Shown: positions 52,349 through 61,857 of the stretch, piece by piece
Layout of the letters: each line of letters begins with the position of its first letter
How positions within the stretch are numbered: the stretch's first letter is position 1
Assembly (NCBI GenBank): GCA_002410505.1
Contig: DHSO01000052.1
Coordinates: forward strand, 1-64,000
Direction: 5' to 3'
DNA length: 64,000 nucleotides
Source of the DNA: Cloacimonetes bacterium UBA5284
GTDB lineage: Bacteria > Cloacimonadota > Cloacimonadia > Cloacimonadales > Cloacimonadaceae
Made by a program: the position numbers and the translations under genes
The notes under the pieces: generated by a model
Databases searched by the model: none
Seen by the model: only the letters and a program-made list of their open reading frames with translations
What the model was told of the DNA's origin: nothing

Positions 52349-53027
52349 AGAACTAAAGCTAGAGCTGAAATATACAAGCAGGCGTGGTTCCCTCTGCTAC
52401 TCCGTGAAGGATCACAATACACTTGCCGTAAAAGCGCCACACGGTACATCCTTGGATTACATCAGGGAAGATATATCTCGCAACTGGGATAAAGTCCATA
52501 AACTCTTTGAAAGTTACTATCTGGATTTTCCTGTTTGTGGCTTTGCAGATGGTATGAAACTCTTTCTAATGGACACTGAGATTATTCTCCGCTACAAGAC
52601 TATGGACGGCATTGCGTTTCACTTTAATCCGGATGAAAACACTCTGTATGTAGCAAAGGACCTTCAAAATGAGGTGGAATCCTTGCTGAAGTGTTTCTTT
52701 TCCCACAAAGCCGAATACTTACGCGTAAGATGCCGGTATCTGGCTATGCAGCACAACTTCAGGATAAACCGCATAAATCTGCGCTGGGTTAGCTCAAAAT
52801 GGGGATCATGCTCTGTGAAGGGGAATGTAACTCTAAGCAATTACTTGATTATGGCCCCCAAAGCCATTCAGGATTACATCATCCTGCATGAACTGTGCCA
52901 CCTGCGGCACATGAATCATTCCAAGGATTTCTACACGCTATTACAGAAACTGGATGCGCAGTACAAGGAGCACAGAGCATGGCTGAAAGACAAAGGTAGG
53001 GCCTTGAGAATATTCCATCAAAAATAG
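52338..53027 (+). CDS. YgjP-like (DUF45) zinc metallopeptidase
   Basis: This 229-residue protein has the C-terminal zinc motif LHELCHLRHMNHSKDFY (HExxH plus downstream His and Asp/Glu) and the upstream WVSSKWGSCSVKGNVTLS segment diagnostic of the YgjP/WLM-like DUF45 family. The N-terminal half is beta-rich. Physiological targets are poorly known. It overlaps the arsC-like gene by 11 bases and converges with the minus-strand operon 10 bases later. Confidence 0.88.
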   Translation: MNIEELKLELKYTSRRGSLCYSVKDHNTLAVKAPHGTSLDYIREDISRNWDKVHKLFESYYLDFPVCGFADGMKLFLMDTEIILRYKTMDGIAFHFNPDENTLYVAKDLQNEVESLLKCFFSHKAEYLRVRCRYLAMQHNFRINRINLRWVSSKWGSCSVKGNVTLSNYLIMAPKAIQDYIILHELCHLRHMNHSKDFYTLLQKLDAQYKEHRAWLKDKGRALRIFHQK

Positions 53028-53037
53028 CAAAGACACA

Positions 53038-53817
53038 TCATGCTTGAGTTCTTTTGGGCTCTACATATTCATCCATGTGCTGATAGCGCCAGCGCAAAAA
53101 GAAGCTATCCAGCAAGGCCACAATGCCAAACAAAGTCATTGATAGCAAGATGATTACGATGATCACCGCAAATACATGAGCCGTGTGAAAGGACTTTGTA
53201 GCCCTGGTCATGTATATGCCCAATCCAGCTTTGCCCCCCAGCCATTCACCGATCACTGCGCCCATCACACTGTAGGTGGCAGCCAGCTTCAGTCCTGTAA
53301 AAAAGCCCGGTAATCCCGCCGGAAGCTTGAGATAGCGAAAGCACTTGTATCCCGACGCTCCCAGGGCTTTCATCAAGCGCAATTGATCCACTGTAACCTG
53401 TTGAAATCCCTCAAACATACCTAAGGCAATGGGGAAAAAACAGACTAATACCACGGTGAATACCTTGGCGGAAATGCCATAACCGAACCAGATGATGATA
53501 AGTGGTGCCACCGCGATGATCGGCACTGTCTGAGATACGACCAGATATGGATAGATAATCTGTTTAAACAGCTTTGAGACATCCATCAGAATTGCAGTAA
53601 GCGAGCCTATCACAATGCTGATAAGCAAGCCGGATATTGCCGCAGTAAGTGTGGGTTTCAGATGATGCCAGATCAGTTCATGGCTTTGGGTGAAAACCTC
53701 CATTACCGCTTTGGGATTTGGAATGATCCAAAATGCGATAACTGCTTTGGAGCTGATAATATGCCAGATTGCTAGCAGTATCAGCAGAAATCCCAGTGGG
53801 AGCAAAGACTTTTTCAC
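53038..53817 (-). CDS. ABC transporter permease (SsuC/TauC type), orphan
   Basis: This is a six-helix inner-membrane permease (259 residues) of the BPD_transp_1 class, closest in style to SsuC/TauC/ThiX. It has the cytoplasmic EAA-like loop LRLMKALGASGYKCFRYLKLP, and IPIIAVAPLIIIWFGYG is typical. No ATPase or binding-protein gene lies beside it. Its start overlaps murB by four bases, placing it at the 3' end of the murB-dinG-regulator operon. The substrate (aliphatic sulfonate, thiamine precursor or other) is undetermined. Confidence 0.85.
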   Translation of the reverse strand: MKKSLLPLGFLLILLAIWHIISSKAVIAFWIIPNPKAVMEVFTQSHELIWHHLKPTLTAAISGLLISIVIGSLTAILMDVSKLFKQIIYPYLVVSQTVPIIAVAPLIIIWFGYGISAKVFTVVLVCFFPIALGMFEGFQQVTVDQLRLMKALGASGYKCFRYLKLPAGLPGFFTGLKLAATYSVMGAVIGEWLGGKAGLGIYMTRATKSFHTAHVFAVIIVIILLSMTLFGIVALLDSFFLRWRYQHMDEYVEPKRTQA

Positions 53818-54740
53818 ATCTCGCCAACCTGACGGATCTCGGTTTCCAGATGTACTTTAAAACGTTCATAAACAGTGCTCTGCACGTGTTCGATCAAGTC
53901 TTTCACATCTTTGGCAGTGGCCCCTCCCAGGTTTACGATGAAGCCACAATGCTTGTTGGAAATCGATGCACCACCAATTCTGAAGCCGCGCAATCCGCAA
54001 TCGTCCACCAGTTTTCCGGTGAAATGACCTGGAGGTCGCTTGAAAACTGAGCCGGCACTGGGCATATCCATTGGTTGTTTATCGTTGCGCATTTGATCCA
54101 GCTCTTCCATACGTTTCAGTATATCTACACGGGGAGCGGGACTCAATTTAAACACTGAACTGAGGTGGATCAAACCCCTGTCTTGCAGGGCACTGTGACG
54201 ATAACTGAACATATGAGCTTCTTTTTTCAGATGCAAAATGGGATTTGTACTTTGAAGGCTTTTCAGAGTAGGCGTAAGGCATTTGCTGCAATACAACACA
54301 TCTTTGATCTCGCCTTCGTAGGCACCGGCATTCATGAACACTGCGCCGCCCACAGATCCAGGTATTCCACAGGCAAATTCCAGTCCGGAAAGCCCTTCTT
54401 CCATACAGAAGCGGCAAAGCTCCTTCAGGCTTTGTCCCGCGAAGGCGGATACATAGTTCTCGTCGCGCGTGATCTTGTTGAAGCCTTCCATACTGATCAC
54501 TAAACCCCGAATGCCCTTATCCCCTATTAAGAGATTGCTGCCTTTGCCCAATATGAACCAGGGTATCTCGCGTTTGATGGCATATATCAGCAGGTCGATC
54601 AGGTCCTTTTGAGTATCCGGTTTTGCCAGCACATCTGCCGGTCCACCGATCTTAAAACTGCTATATGGTGCCAGCGGTTCGTCAAACAGCAGTTTTCCCT
54701 GTTCGGATAGCCGCAAAAACCTATCTATTATCTGTTTCAT
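53814..54740 (-). CDS. murB: UDP-N-acetylenolpyruvoylglucosamine reductase MurB
   Basis: MurB makes UDP-N-acetylmuramate with NADPH and FAD. The 308 residues contain SSFKIGGPADVLAKP, LGKGSNLLIGD, LEFACGIPGSVGGAVFMNAGAY, the proton-donating Ser in PSAGSVFKRP and the C-terminal SNKHCGFIVNLGGATAKDV. The shorter C-terminal form corresponds to type II MurB. It overlaps neighbours on both sides by four bases. Confidence 0.96.
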   Translation of the reverse strand: MKQIIDRFLRLSEQGKLLFDEPLAPYSSFKIGGPADVLAKPDTQKDLIDLLIYAIKREIPWFILGKGSNLLIGDKGIRGLVISMEGFNKITRDENYVSAFAGQSLKELCRFCMEEGLSGLEFACGIPGSVGGAVFMNAGAYEGEIKDVLYCSKCLTPTLKSLQSTNPILHLKKEAHMFSYRHSALQDRGLIHLSSVFKLSPAPRVDILKRMEELDQMRNDKQPMDMPSAGSVFKRPPGHFTGKLVDDCGLRGFRIGGASISNKHCGFIVNLGGATAKDVKDLIEHVQSTVYERFKVHLETEIRQVGEM

Positions 54741-57559
54741 ATCTTGCTAAAGAACCTCGTTATTTCGTCCATAAGCTGTAGTTCATCTTTGAGTTCCAGG
54801 TGTTTACCGGGCAGGATTTCCTTGAAATATGTGCCGTAGCGCTTGCGGCTGACTCTGCTGTCTAGGATCAATACTATGCCTCGATCATTCTTTGAGCGAA
54901 TCAACCGACCAAAGCCTTGGCGGATTTTGAGTAGAGCGTTTGGCAACATATAATGCATGAAGGAGTCTTTGTCTTCGCGCTCCAGCTTGTCGATATAAGC
55001 CTCCACCAAAGGCTCAGACGGCACTTGGAAGGGGATCTTGTACAAAATCAAAAGTGATAGCGATTCTCCCTGAACGTCCACACCTTCCCAAAAAGAGGAA
55101 GTACCCAGCAGTACTGCATTTTGTGCCTTTTTAAACTCTTCCAGTATACTGCTGCGGCTAGCCACTTTTCCCTGTGCGAAAAGCGGTCTTTGGCTGTAGT
55201 ACATATGATCCGCGACCTCGTTATAGGCCATATCCAGATCCCGATACGCGGTGAAAAGCGCCATCGTCCCCACATCCACCGTCTGAAAGATCTGCTTCAA
55301 GCAAGACATCGCCTGAGGCTGAAAAAACTTGTCTTTGGGCTCCGGCAAAAAGCTGGAGATCAGCAATTTTGACTGCTTGTCATAATCAAAAGGAGAATCC
55401 ACAATCCGCTCTATCACATTTTTATCTTCCAAAAGGGTCAAACCGGATTGATTGAGGAAATATCGGAATGATCCCCTCAGGGCCAGAGTGGCGGAAGTAA
55501 ACACGATGGAAGGCACTTGAGTATAGAGCAAGCGTTTCAAGAATGTGTTTACCTCGATGGGAGCGTAATTCAGGATCGCGGCAGGCACATTACGATCCGG
55601 ACGCGGATTGTTCTCTATCCATAGGGCAAAATTGTCCAGGTCCGGTTCGGAGAAATACAGCAAGACCTCTTCCATCTCCGATAGCCGCATCACAAAGGCC
55701 GTGATGGACTCCATAAGTTGATCGTAAGAAGCTACCTGCTTACTTTCAAGCGCATTGATTACATTTTCCAGGGCCTTAGCAGCTTTCAATATCTCTTTGA
55801 ACAGCAAGACGAACTTGCTGAGAAGCCCAAACAAGTCTTTGGCTTCAGCTTTGTTTTTGATGCGCAGTTTGTTGTAAGAATCTGCCGCAGTGCACATTGT
55901 TGAAGCCAGATTAAAGATATCCATAGAAGGTTTGCGAGCTTCTTCGATTACATCTTCCAAATGCTTTGCCACTGATATACACTGGTCTTTTTTGGCATCG
56001 GGCAGGGGACTCTTGATCAGTGCCTTTTCCAGACCCCCCAGAAAACTGCCGCTATGACGTCGTGACGTTCCGGCGATTTGATTTAGCAGGATGATAACAT
56101 CCGCGTAAGACATTGATGAACCGAGATGTTTGGAGGCAGAAGACATCAGATTGTGCGCTTCGTCGATCACCAAATAGCGATATTCACCCAGACTACTGTT
56201 TTCCATCCGCATATCTGCCAGTAGCAGCGCGTGATTTGCCACCACCACGGATGCATTCTCGATCTCCCGTCGCAATATCATAATGTGACAATTACGATAG
56301 TGCTGGCATCTTCTATTGCCGCACAAGTATCTGTCCGAGCAGATCTTGCGCCAGGTGATGTTGAAACGTCCCCGGTCAAAGGAGGAATTTTCCGAGATAT
56401 CTCCGGTAACAGTCTGCAACTTCCAGATATAAAGATACAAAAGAGCCTGAGCGTCCCAAGAGCTTAGCTCCCTGCTGCTTTGATTGATCAGCTCTTCCCA
56501 GCGCCGTTCGCAAATATAATTCTCCCGTCCTTTGATGAGTACGGCTTTGAATGGCACTGGTAGAATTTTTGCCAATTGCGGCAGATCCTTGAAAAAAAGC
56601 TGTTCTTGCAGGTTCTTGGTATTTGTAGATACCACCACCTTGGCTTTACTGCGATGGGCAAATTCCAGCGCGGGAACCAGATAGGCGAAGGATTTTCCCA
56701 CTCCCGTTCCGGCTTCCACCACCAGATGATCCTCGTTGTTAAATGCATCTGATACCGCTTGAGCCATCTGTACCTGACCCCGGCGAAATTCGAAATTGGG
56801 GAATTTGTGGGCAAAGATGCCGTCCTCGGAAAACACCGCATCGATCTGAGGATTTGCTGCAGCCGGCAAACTGTTGTCGATCACATTATAATAGGGACTC
56901 TTCTTTGTGGACGAAGGAGGAGTTGAGATTGCCGATTGTCGCTGGAAGCGAACTATCTCCTCAAAGAAACCCGTGCTTTGGATCTGTGCCATTTTGGCAA
57001 AGGAATGCAGTCTCGCGTTCACGATCATGCTGAAATTCTCGCAGGCAAAATCTCCCAAAGCCATCAGCAATTCTCCGGTAGCTTTGGCATCTGCATCTGC
57101 CCTGTGCGCGTTTTCCAAAGTGATGCCAAACTGTTTTACCATCGTGCCCAGCTTGTGATTTGCGCCAAAAGGGAGATAGGTTCTGCTTAATTCCACTGTA
57201 TCCCAAGCAGTATTTTCCAGGGGAAAATCTCCGATTTTTCCGTAGTTGTAGTTGATGAAGCCCAGATCGAAGGACACATTGTGCCCCACCAGGGTGTCTG
57301 AGCCTAAAAATTTCTTTAGTTTTGCCAATACCTCAGCTACGTCCGGTGCGTCTTTCACGTCTTCCGGCTGGATATGAGTGAGGAACATGATAAATTTGGG
57401 CAGAGCAATCGTAGGCTTCACAAAGCTATCAAAGACTTCCACCACCTTGCCCCTGCGAAAGCGGACCGCGGCTATCTGAATGATTTCGTCTTTGCGTTCG
57501 GACAGCCCGGTAGTCTCTATGTCCAGTGCAGTAAAATTCAACGAGTCAGAAAACTTCAT
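54737..57559 (-). CDS. dinG: DnaQ-like exonuclease fused to a DinG-type helicase
   Basis: This 940-residue fusion has an N-terminal DEDDh 3'-5' exonuclease (about 1-170): ALDIETTG (Asp13, Glu15), VGHNVSFDLGF and the His/Asp motif HRADADAKATGELL. The rest is an XPD/DinG superfamily-2 helicase with Walker A EAGTGVGKSFAYLVPAL, VIDEAHNLMSS (DEAH) and the motif RQGFGRLIRSKND. Four cysteines at 407, 413, 418 and 424 fit an XPD-type [4Fe-4S] domain. Firmicute ExoDinG proteins with the same fusion are generally described without the cluster. It is co-transcribed with murB and the regulator gene (four-base overlaps). Confidence 0.92.
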   Translation of the reverse strand: MKFSDSLNFTALDIETTGLSERKDEIIQIAAVRFRRGKVVEVFDSFVKPTIALPKFIMFLTHIQPEDVKDAPDVAEVLAKLKKFLGSDTLVGHNVSFDLGFINYNYGKIGDFPLENTAWDTVELSRTYLPFGANHKLGTMVKQFGITLENAHRADADAKATGELLMALGDFACENFSMIVNARLHSFAKMAQIQSTGFFEEIVRFQRQSAISTPPSSTKKSPYYNVIDNSLPAAANPQIDAVFSEDGIFAHKFPNFEFRRGQVQMAQAVSDAFNNEDHLVVEAGTGVGKSFAYLVPALEFAHRSKAKVVVSTNTKNLQEQLFFKDLPQLAKILPVPFKAVLIKGRENYICERRWEELINQSSRELSSWDAQALLYLYIWKLQTVTGDISENSSFDRGRFNITWRKICSDRYLCGNRRCQHYRNCHIMILRREIENASVVVANHALLLADMRMENSSLGEYRYLVIDEAHNLMSSASKHLGSSMSYADVIILLNQIAGTSRRHSGSFLGGLEKALIKSPLPDAKKDQCISVAKHLEDVIEEARKPSMDIFNLASTMCTAADSYNKLRIKNKAEAKDLFGLLSKFVLLFKEILKAAKALENVINALESKQVASYDQLMESITAFVMRLSEMEEVLLYFSEPDLDNFALWIENNPRPDRNVPAAILNYAPIEVNTFLKRLLYTQVPSIVFTSATLALRGSFRYFLNQSGLTLLEDKNVIERIVDSPFDYDKQSKLLISSFLPEPKDKFFQPQAMSCLKQIFQTVDVGTMALFTAYRDLDMAYNEVADHMYYSQRPLFAQGKVASRSSILEEFKKAQNAVLLGTSSFWEGVDVQGESLSLLILYKIPFQVPSEPLVEAYIDKLEREDKDSFMHYMLPNALLKIRQGFGRLIRSKNDRGIVLILDSRVSRKRYGTYFKEILPGKHLELKDELQLMDEITRFFSKI

Positions 57560-60500
57560 CCCTCATCCCTAAATAGATTATAGCGTTGCAGCTTTTTGAT
57601 GAGTCCCTGACGTGAAAGCCCCAGTTCCCGAGCAGCTTGAGTTTGGTTCCAATCGTATTTATCCATGCACGCAGAGATCATTTTCCGTTCCAGCTCTTCG
57701 ACTGCTTCCTTCAAGTTTTGCTTCGTGCTCAGAAGGTCGATGGTCTGGCTGTGCTCATAGTGTCGATGCACTTCTTCCGAGAAATCCGAGGCATGGATGA
57801 AGGTATTATCTTCCACCAGAGTTACAGCACGCTCAATTTCATTTTCCAATTGCCGCACATTCCCCGGAAAATCGTAGTTCTCAAGGATTTTCATAGCTTC
57901 TTCGGTGAAGCCCGATACATTCTTTCGAATGCGTTTGTTGTATTTATCCAAAAAGTGAATAGCCAAAAGTGGAACGTCTCCCGGCCTGTTTTTGAGCGGT
58001 GGTACTTGTATGCGGATCACGTTCAGACGATAGTATAGATCCAAACGAAAATCGCCATTATTCACTTTTTCCAATAGCGGGACATTGGTGGCACACAATA
58101 CCCGCACATTCACTTTCTCGGTCTTGGTAGCGCCGACCCGTTTCACCTCACCTTCCTGCAAAAAGCGCAAAAGCTTGGCTTGAGTTGACTGGCTTATGTC
58201 TGCTATCTCGTCTAGGAAGAAGGTACCTCCATCAGCGATCTCAAAGAGGCCTTTCTTATCGTAGGCTGCACCGGTGAAGCTGCCTTTCACATGGCCGAAC
58301 AGCTCGCTTTCCAAAAGAGTCTCGGGCAGAGCGCCACAATATTGGGCCACAAATGCCTTGCCGGCACGATTGCTGCTGTAGTGCAAGGCTCTGGCAATCA
58401 ATTCCTTACCTGTTCCGCTATCACCCTCCAAAAGCACCGTTGTAGGCGTATCTTTCACCTTTTCGATGATCTCAAAGATCTTCATCATCTCCGGGCTTTT
58501 ACCTATTATATTTGCATAGAGATTGCCTTCGTGAAGCTGTTCTCGGATGATGGCATGGGTTTTTTCCAAGTTTGCGCTGCGGATGTTTTCAATGATTACG
58601 ATTATCTGGTTCGAAAGCGCGTTCAACAGGTTTATGATGCGCTCACTGAAATAGTGCGATCCGCTTTTACAAAAGAGCAGCACCACGCCCAAGTTGTTTT
58701 TTCTGATGGATAGAGGTAACAGCAATATGTTGTTGTAGGCAGAGGCAAAATGTGGTTGTTTAAAATTCTCCACCTTGTTTTCGCGGTGAACCTTCGCGCA
58801 CAGATTCATAAAGACGTCAAAATCCTTGTCTTCGGCAGAGAAATTTCTGAAAATCTTATATTCCCAAGCATCAGGCAGATTGGCACTGTTTTGCAAGCAC
58901 AGAATGCCGCCGTCTGCCTCTGAGATATCGATCAGGCTTGTCAGGGATTGATCGATAATCAGATCCAGATCTGTTATTGTATTCAGCTTCTGGGTGATTT
59001 CATAGAATTGATTGAGCAGGTTTTCTTCAAATTGTACTTCCTGCATTTGCGAGGAATATTCCCGGGATATCCGCTGCATCAGTATATCGTTCTGTTCCAA
59101 AAGCTTGATGGAGCCATATTGCTGAATCACTTTCTTGTTGTTCTTCAAAATCTGCAAGGCCTGTTCCCATTCTTCCAGGTCCAACAGCACTCCAGCCAGC
59201 TCGTAATTTGCCAGAGACAGCTCGTAGTAACTGTTTGTGGCCACAAAGAACTTGATTGCCTCATCCAGATGCGTTCTGGCACTCTGTGGGTTCTTACGCT
59301 CCAGCAGTGCGCGCAGGTAGTGGGTCCAGCCCATCTCAAATTCGTTCTGCTGTTCAGTAGCCAGGCGGAAGGCTTCATTCAGGAAATAATCTGCGCTCTC
59401 AGCGTTGTGAGTCATAATGAAGTAATAGGCCTGGTTTTGACAGCCTTCTATGATCTTGTCCCTAGCGCCCAGAGCCTTGAAGAAATCGAAACTCTCCATC
59501 AGGTAACGATACGCGTCTTTAAATTTGTGCAATTTTGTGAGCACAGAACCCAGATTGCCGTAAAGCTCTGCCTTGATGTATTCATCGCTCACTCCGGGCA
59601 ACAGCTCCAATCCCTTGAAATAGAGATCGTAAGCCAGATTCAGCTCATTGCTTTTCTCATACACTTCTCCCAGGTTGTTAAACGAGCGCAAGAGTCCTTC
59701 ACTAAAGCTGTTTTCCTCGCTAAGCTTGATGGCTTTTTCATAATAGCTGATGGATCCTTTCCAATCTCCCTTTTTGAAGCTGAGGGCGCCCAAGTTGTTC
59801 AGGGACGCTACGGTATTGCGGAAGAAATTGAATTCAACGGCAGTTTCCAAGGATTTCCGCAGAGCGTCTTCAGCCCGCTCAAAATCCCCATGATCCATCA
59901 TTGTAACGCCGATGTTATTGTATATATTCGTTATATTGTAGGGTTCCGAAAGCAAGCGCTGAATCTTGAGAGCTTCCTCCAAGTAGTACAATGAACGGGC
60001 GGCATCGCCTTTATCGTCCATCAAACCACCCAGATTGTTGAAACATACCGAGATTCCATTGAGGTTGAAGTAGTCTTTTTCCAGGGCCAGACTTTTCAGA
60101 AAGTAGGTCTCGCTTTGCTCCCAATCGCCCTGAAACATATACAAAACACCTAGATTGTTATAGATCGCCGCCAGTCCTGTGTGATCATCGGCCAGCCCAT
60201 ACATGGTTTCAGATTCTTTGAAAGCTTCTTCAGCTTGATCCCATTCATTGATGTAATAGTGGATCTTGCCCTTTATCTTTTTGGCTTCGGCCTGGATCAG
60301 ATAGCGGTGATGCTGATCTTCGATGTTGATCATGGATTGCAACACATTGTCCAGAGTCTCAAAAGCCTCGTTAAAATCTTCACTTTCTGCCAGAATATCG
60401 CCTTTCAGCAAAAGAATTCTGGATTTCCAATAAGCCTCGATGGTGGCAGGGGAGTATTTCTTGATTATCTCCAGTGCAAAACTGTTCGAATTCACTGCAA

Positions 60501-61833
60501 ACAGTGTGTTTGAAAGATTGTATACAATCTCCTCGGCGGGGAAGTTGTTTTCAGTGCAGATGTGAAGGCATTGCCTGTAGTAGTCTATCGCCTTGTCCTT
60601 TTGGCTCAGGTCCGAATAACAGGCAGCCAGCTTTGCCGTGTATTGCAGCTTTTCCTTTGCGTTCTTGCTGATCGAGAGCAAATAGTCGTAGATACTGATG
60701 CAGCTATCACCGTCTGAGATCAGCATAAATAGCTGCAGCATCTCATTGAATAACTGCTCGTTGTAAGCCTCTTGATGGATGGCAAGACGCAGTAATACCT
60801 GTGTCATCTCATCGTGCTTTTTCAGAAAGACGCTTATCTTCTTTAGCAAAGCGTTTGATGAGCCCGGGTTTTCTTCAAGCCACAAACCGAAAGCGCGTTT
60901 TTTTTGAACCACGCAAGAGTCTTCTACTATGGCCAACAAACCGCGTTCCACCAAAGCCTTGCTATCGTTCTTGATCCCTTTGCGTCCCAAGGCTTCAGTG
61001 ATGTCACTCAATTCCATGCCGTCCATGGCATAAGCGGCAGTCAATAACTCCATCTGGCTGTTATTGAGATCGGCCAGACTCTGATAGTATACCTCATGTG
61101 GGTCGTAAGTCTTTTCCAGATACGGACTCAGATCAAATCCACCCTTGGGCTGGTGTTCTCTCATCTCCGAAAAGATGCGCTCCAGGATCATCAGATTACC
61201 CCCGGAAATCTTGTGTAAGATCTCGCCTTCGGAGATGTAGCTCAAACCCGCGTCCGGGAATATGTTGCTAAGCAGCTTTTGCAGATCTTCTGCTCCCAAA
61301 GTGGGCAGGTTTTCTTCCACTGAAAATGGAAACAAACGCTTCTGCGACAGAGCAATGATCTGAATCCCAGTATCTGCTGCGTATTGCACCAGATACTGCA
61401 AGAAATCTCTACTGTATGCATCCAAGACGTCACTATCGTCCACGATCAGCACTCTGGGCTTCAATAAATCACGCTTCAGCAGTTGCTCAGTGAAGTAATA
61501 GAAGAAATCATACTGCTTGCCCGTGCGGTACTTGGCAAAATGCTCATTAAACAGCTCCATTTGTGCCGCTTCATCCAAGCCCGTCAAGATCCTTACCAAC
61601 TCGGTAAAATGGTTGAAATACAAGGGATGTGGGCTGAAATACTCGATTTGGGCATACTTCTCTTGCAAAGCGGATATTATGGGCGTAATGAGATAGGATT
61701 TGCCGGAACCTGATTTGCCGGTGATCTCCAATAAGTGACTGTGACTACTGTCTTGGATCGGCTCCAGCACGCGCGACAAATTAAAGCGCTCGGAAACAAA
61801 TTCGTGCATCTGTTGATATAGCTTTTCAGGCAT
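57556..61833 (-). CDS. STAND-like ATPase-TPR-GAF sigma-54 activator fusion
   Basis: This is a 1425-residue regulator. Domains in order: an N-terminal ATPase with Walker A GKSGSGKSY (39-47) and Walker B VLIVDDSD; a helical linker; about a dozen TPRs (about 380-860, many reading YNNLGVLYMFQGDWEQSE-like); a GAF-like sensor (about 940-1090); a sigma-54 AAA+ module with Walker A EGDSGTGKE (about 1132-1140), the sigma-contact loop GSFTGA and GGTFFLDEI; and a Fis-type HTH (QTQAARELGLSRQGLIKKL). ATG 61833 follows AGGAG; an in-frame extension of 39 residues upstream lacks such a site. It should activate sigma-54 promoters in response to a ligand sensed by the TPR or GAF region. Confidence 0.88.
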   Translation of the reverse strand: MPEKLYQQMHEFVSERFNLSRVLEPIQDSSHSHLLEITGKSGSGKSYLITPIISALQEKYAQIEYFSPHPLYFNHFTELVRILTGLDEAAQMELFNEHFAKYRTGKQYDFFYYFTEQLLKRDLLKPRVLIVDDSDVLDAYSRDFLQYLVQYAADTGIQIIALSQKRLFPFSVEENLPTLGAEDLQKLLSNIFPDAGLSYISEGEILHKISGGNLMILERIFSEMREHQPKGGFDLSPYLEKTYDPHEVYYQSLADLNNSQMELLTAAYAMDGMELSDITEALGRKGIKNDSKALVERGLLAIVEDSCVVQKKRAFGLWLEENPGSSNALLKKISVFLKKHDEMTQVLLRLAIHQEAYNEQLFNEMLQLFMLISDGDSCISIYDYLLSISKNAKEKLQYTAKLAACYSDLSQKDKAIDYYRQCLHICTENNFPAEEIVYNLSNTLFAVNSNSFALEIIKKYSPATIEAYWKSRILLLKGDILAESEDFNEAFETLDNVLQSMINIEDQHHRYLIQAEAKKIKGKIHYYINEWDQAEEAFKESETMYGLADDHTGLAAIYNNLGVLYMFQGDWEQSETYFLKSLALEKDYFNLNGISVCFNNLGGLMDDKGDAARSLYYLEEALKIQRLLSEPYNITNIYNNIGVTMMDHGDFERAEDALRKSLETAVEFNFFRNTVASLNNLGALSFKKGDWKGSISYYEKAIKLSEENSFSEGLLRSFNNLGEVYEKSNELNLAYDLYFKGLELLPGVSDEYIKAELYGNLGSVLTKLHKFKDAYRYLMESFDFFKALGARDKIIEGCQNQAYYFIMTHNAESADYFLNEAFRLATEQQNEFEMGWTHYLRALLERKNPQSARTHLDEAIKFFVATNSYYELSLANYELAGVLLDLEEWEQALQILKNNKKVIQQYGSIKLLEQNDILMQRISREYSSQMQEVQFEENLLNQFYEITQKLNTITDLDLIIDQSLTSLIDISEADGGILCLQNSANLPDAWEYKIFRNFSAEDKDFDVFMNLCAKVHRENKVENFKQPHFASAYNNILLLPLSIRKNNLGVVLLFCKSGSHYFSERIINLLNALSNQIIVIIENIRSANLEKTHAIIREQLHEGNLYANIIGKSPEMMKIFEIIEKVKDTPTTVLLEGDSGTGKELIARALHYSSNRAGKAFVAQYCGALPETLLESELFGHVKGSFTGAAYDKKGLFEIADGGTFFLDEIADISQSTQAKLLRFLQEGEVKRVGATKTEKVNVRVLCATNVPLLEKVNNGDFRLDLYYRLNVIRIQVPPLKNRPGDVPLLAIHFLDKYNKRIRKNVSGFTEEAMKILENYDFPGNVRQLENEIERAVTLVEDNTFIHASDFSEEVHRHYEHSQTIDLLSTKQNLKEAVEELERKMISACMDKYDWNQTQAARELGLSRQGLIKKLQRYNLFRDEG

Positions 61834-61857
61834 TATCTCTACTCCTGAATCAGTTTG

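Noticed and set aside
58948..59994. 348-residue plus-strand open frame antisense to the TPR region of the sigma-54 activator
   Set aside because: Its hydrophobic, Gln/Leu/Val-rich text is the shadow of repetitive TPR codons; it has no start signals, and the minus-strand gene is certain.
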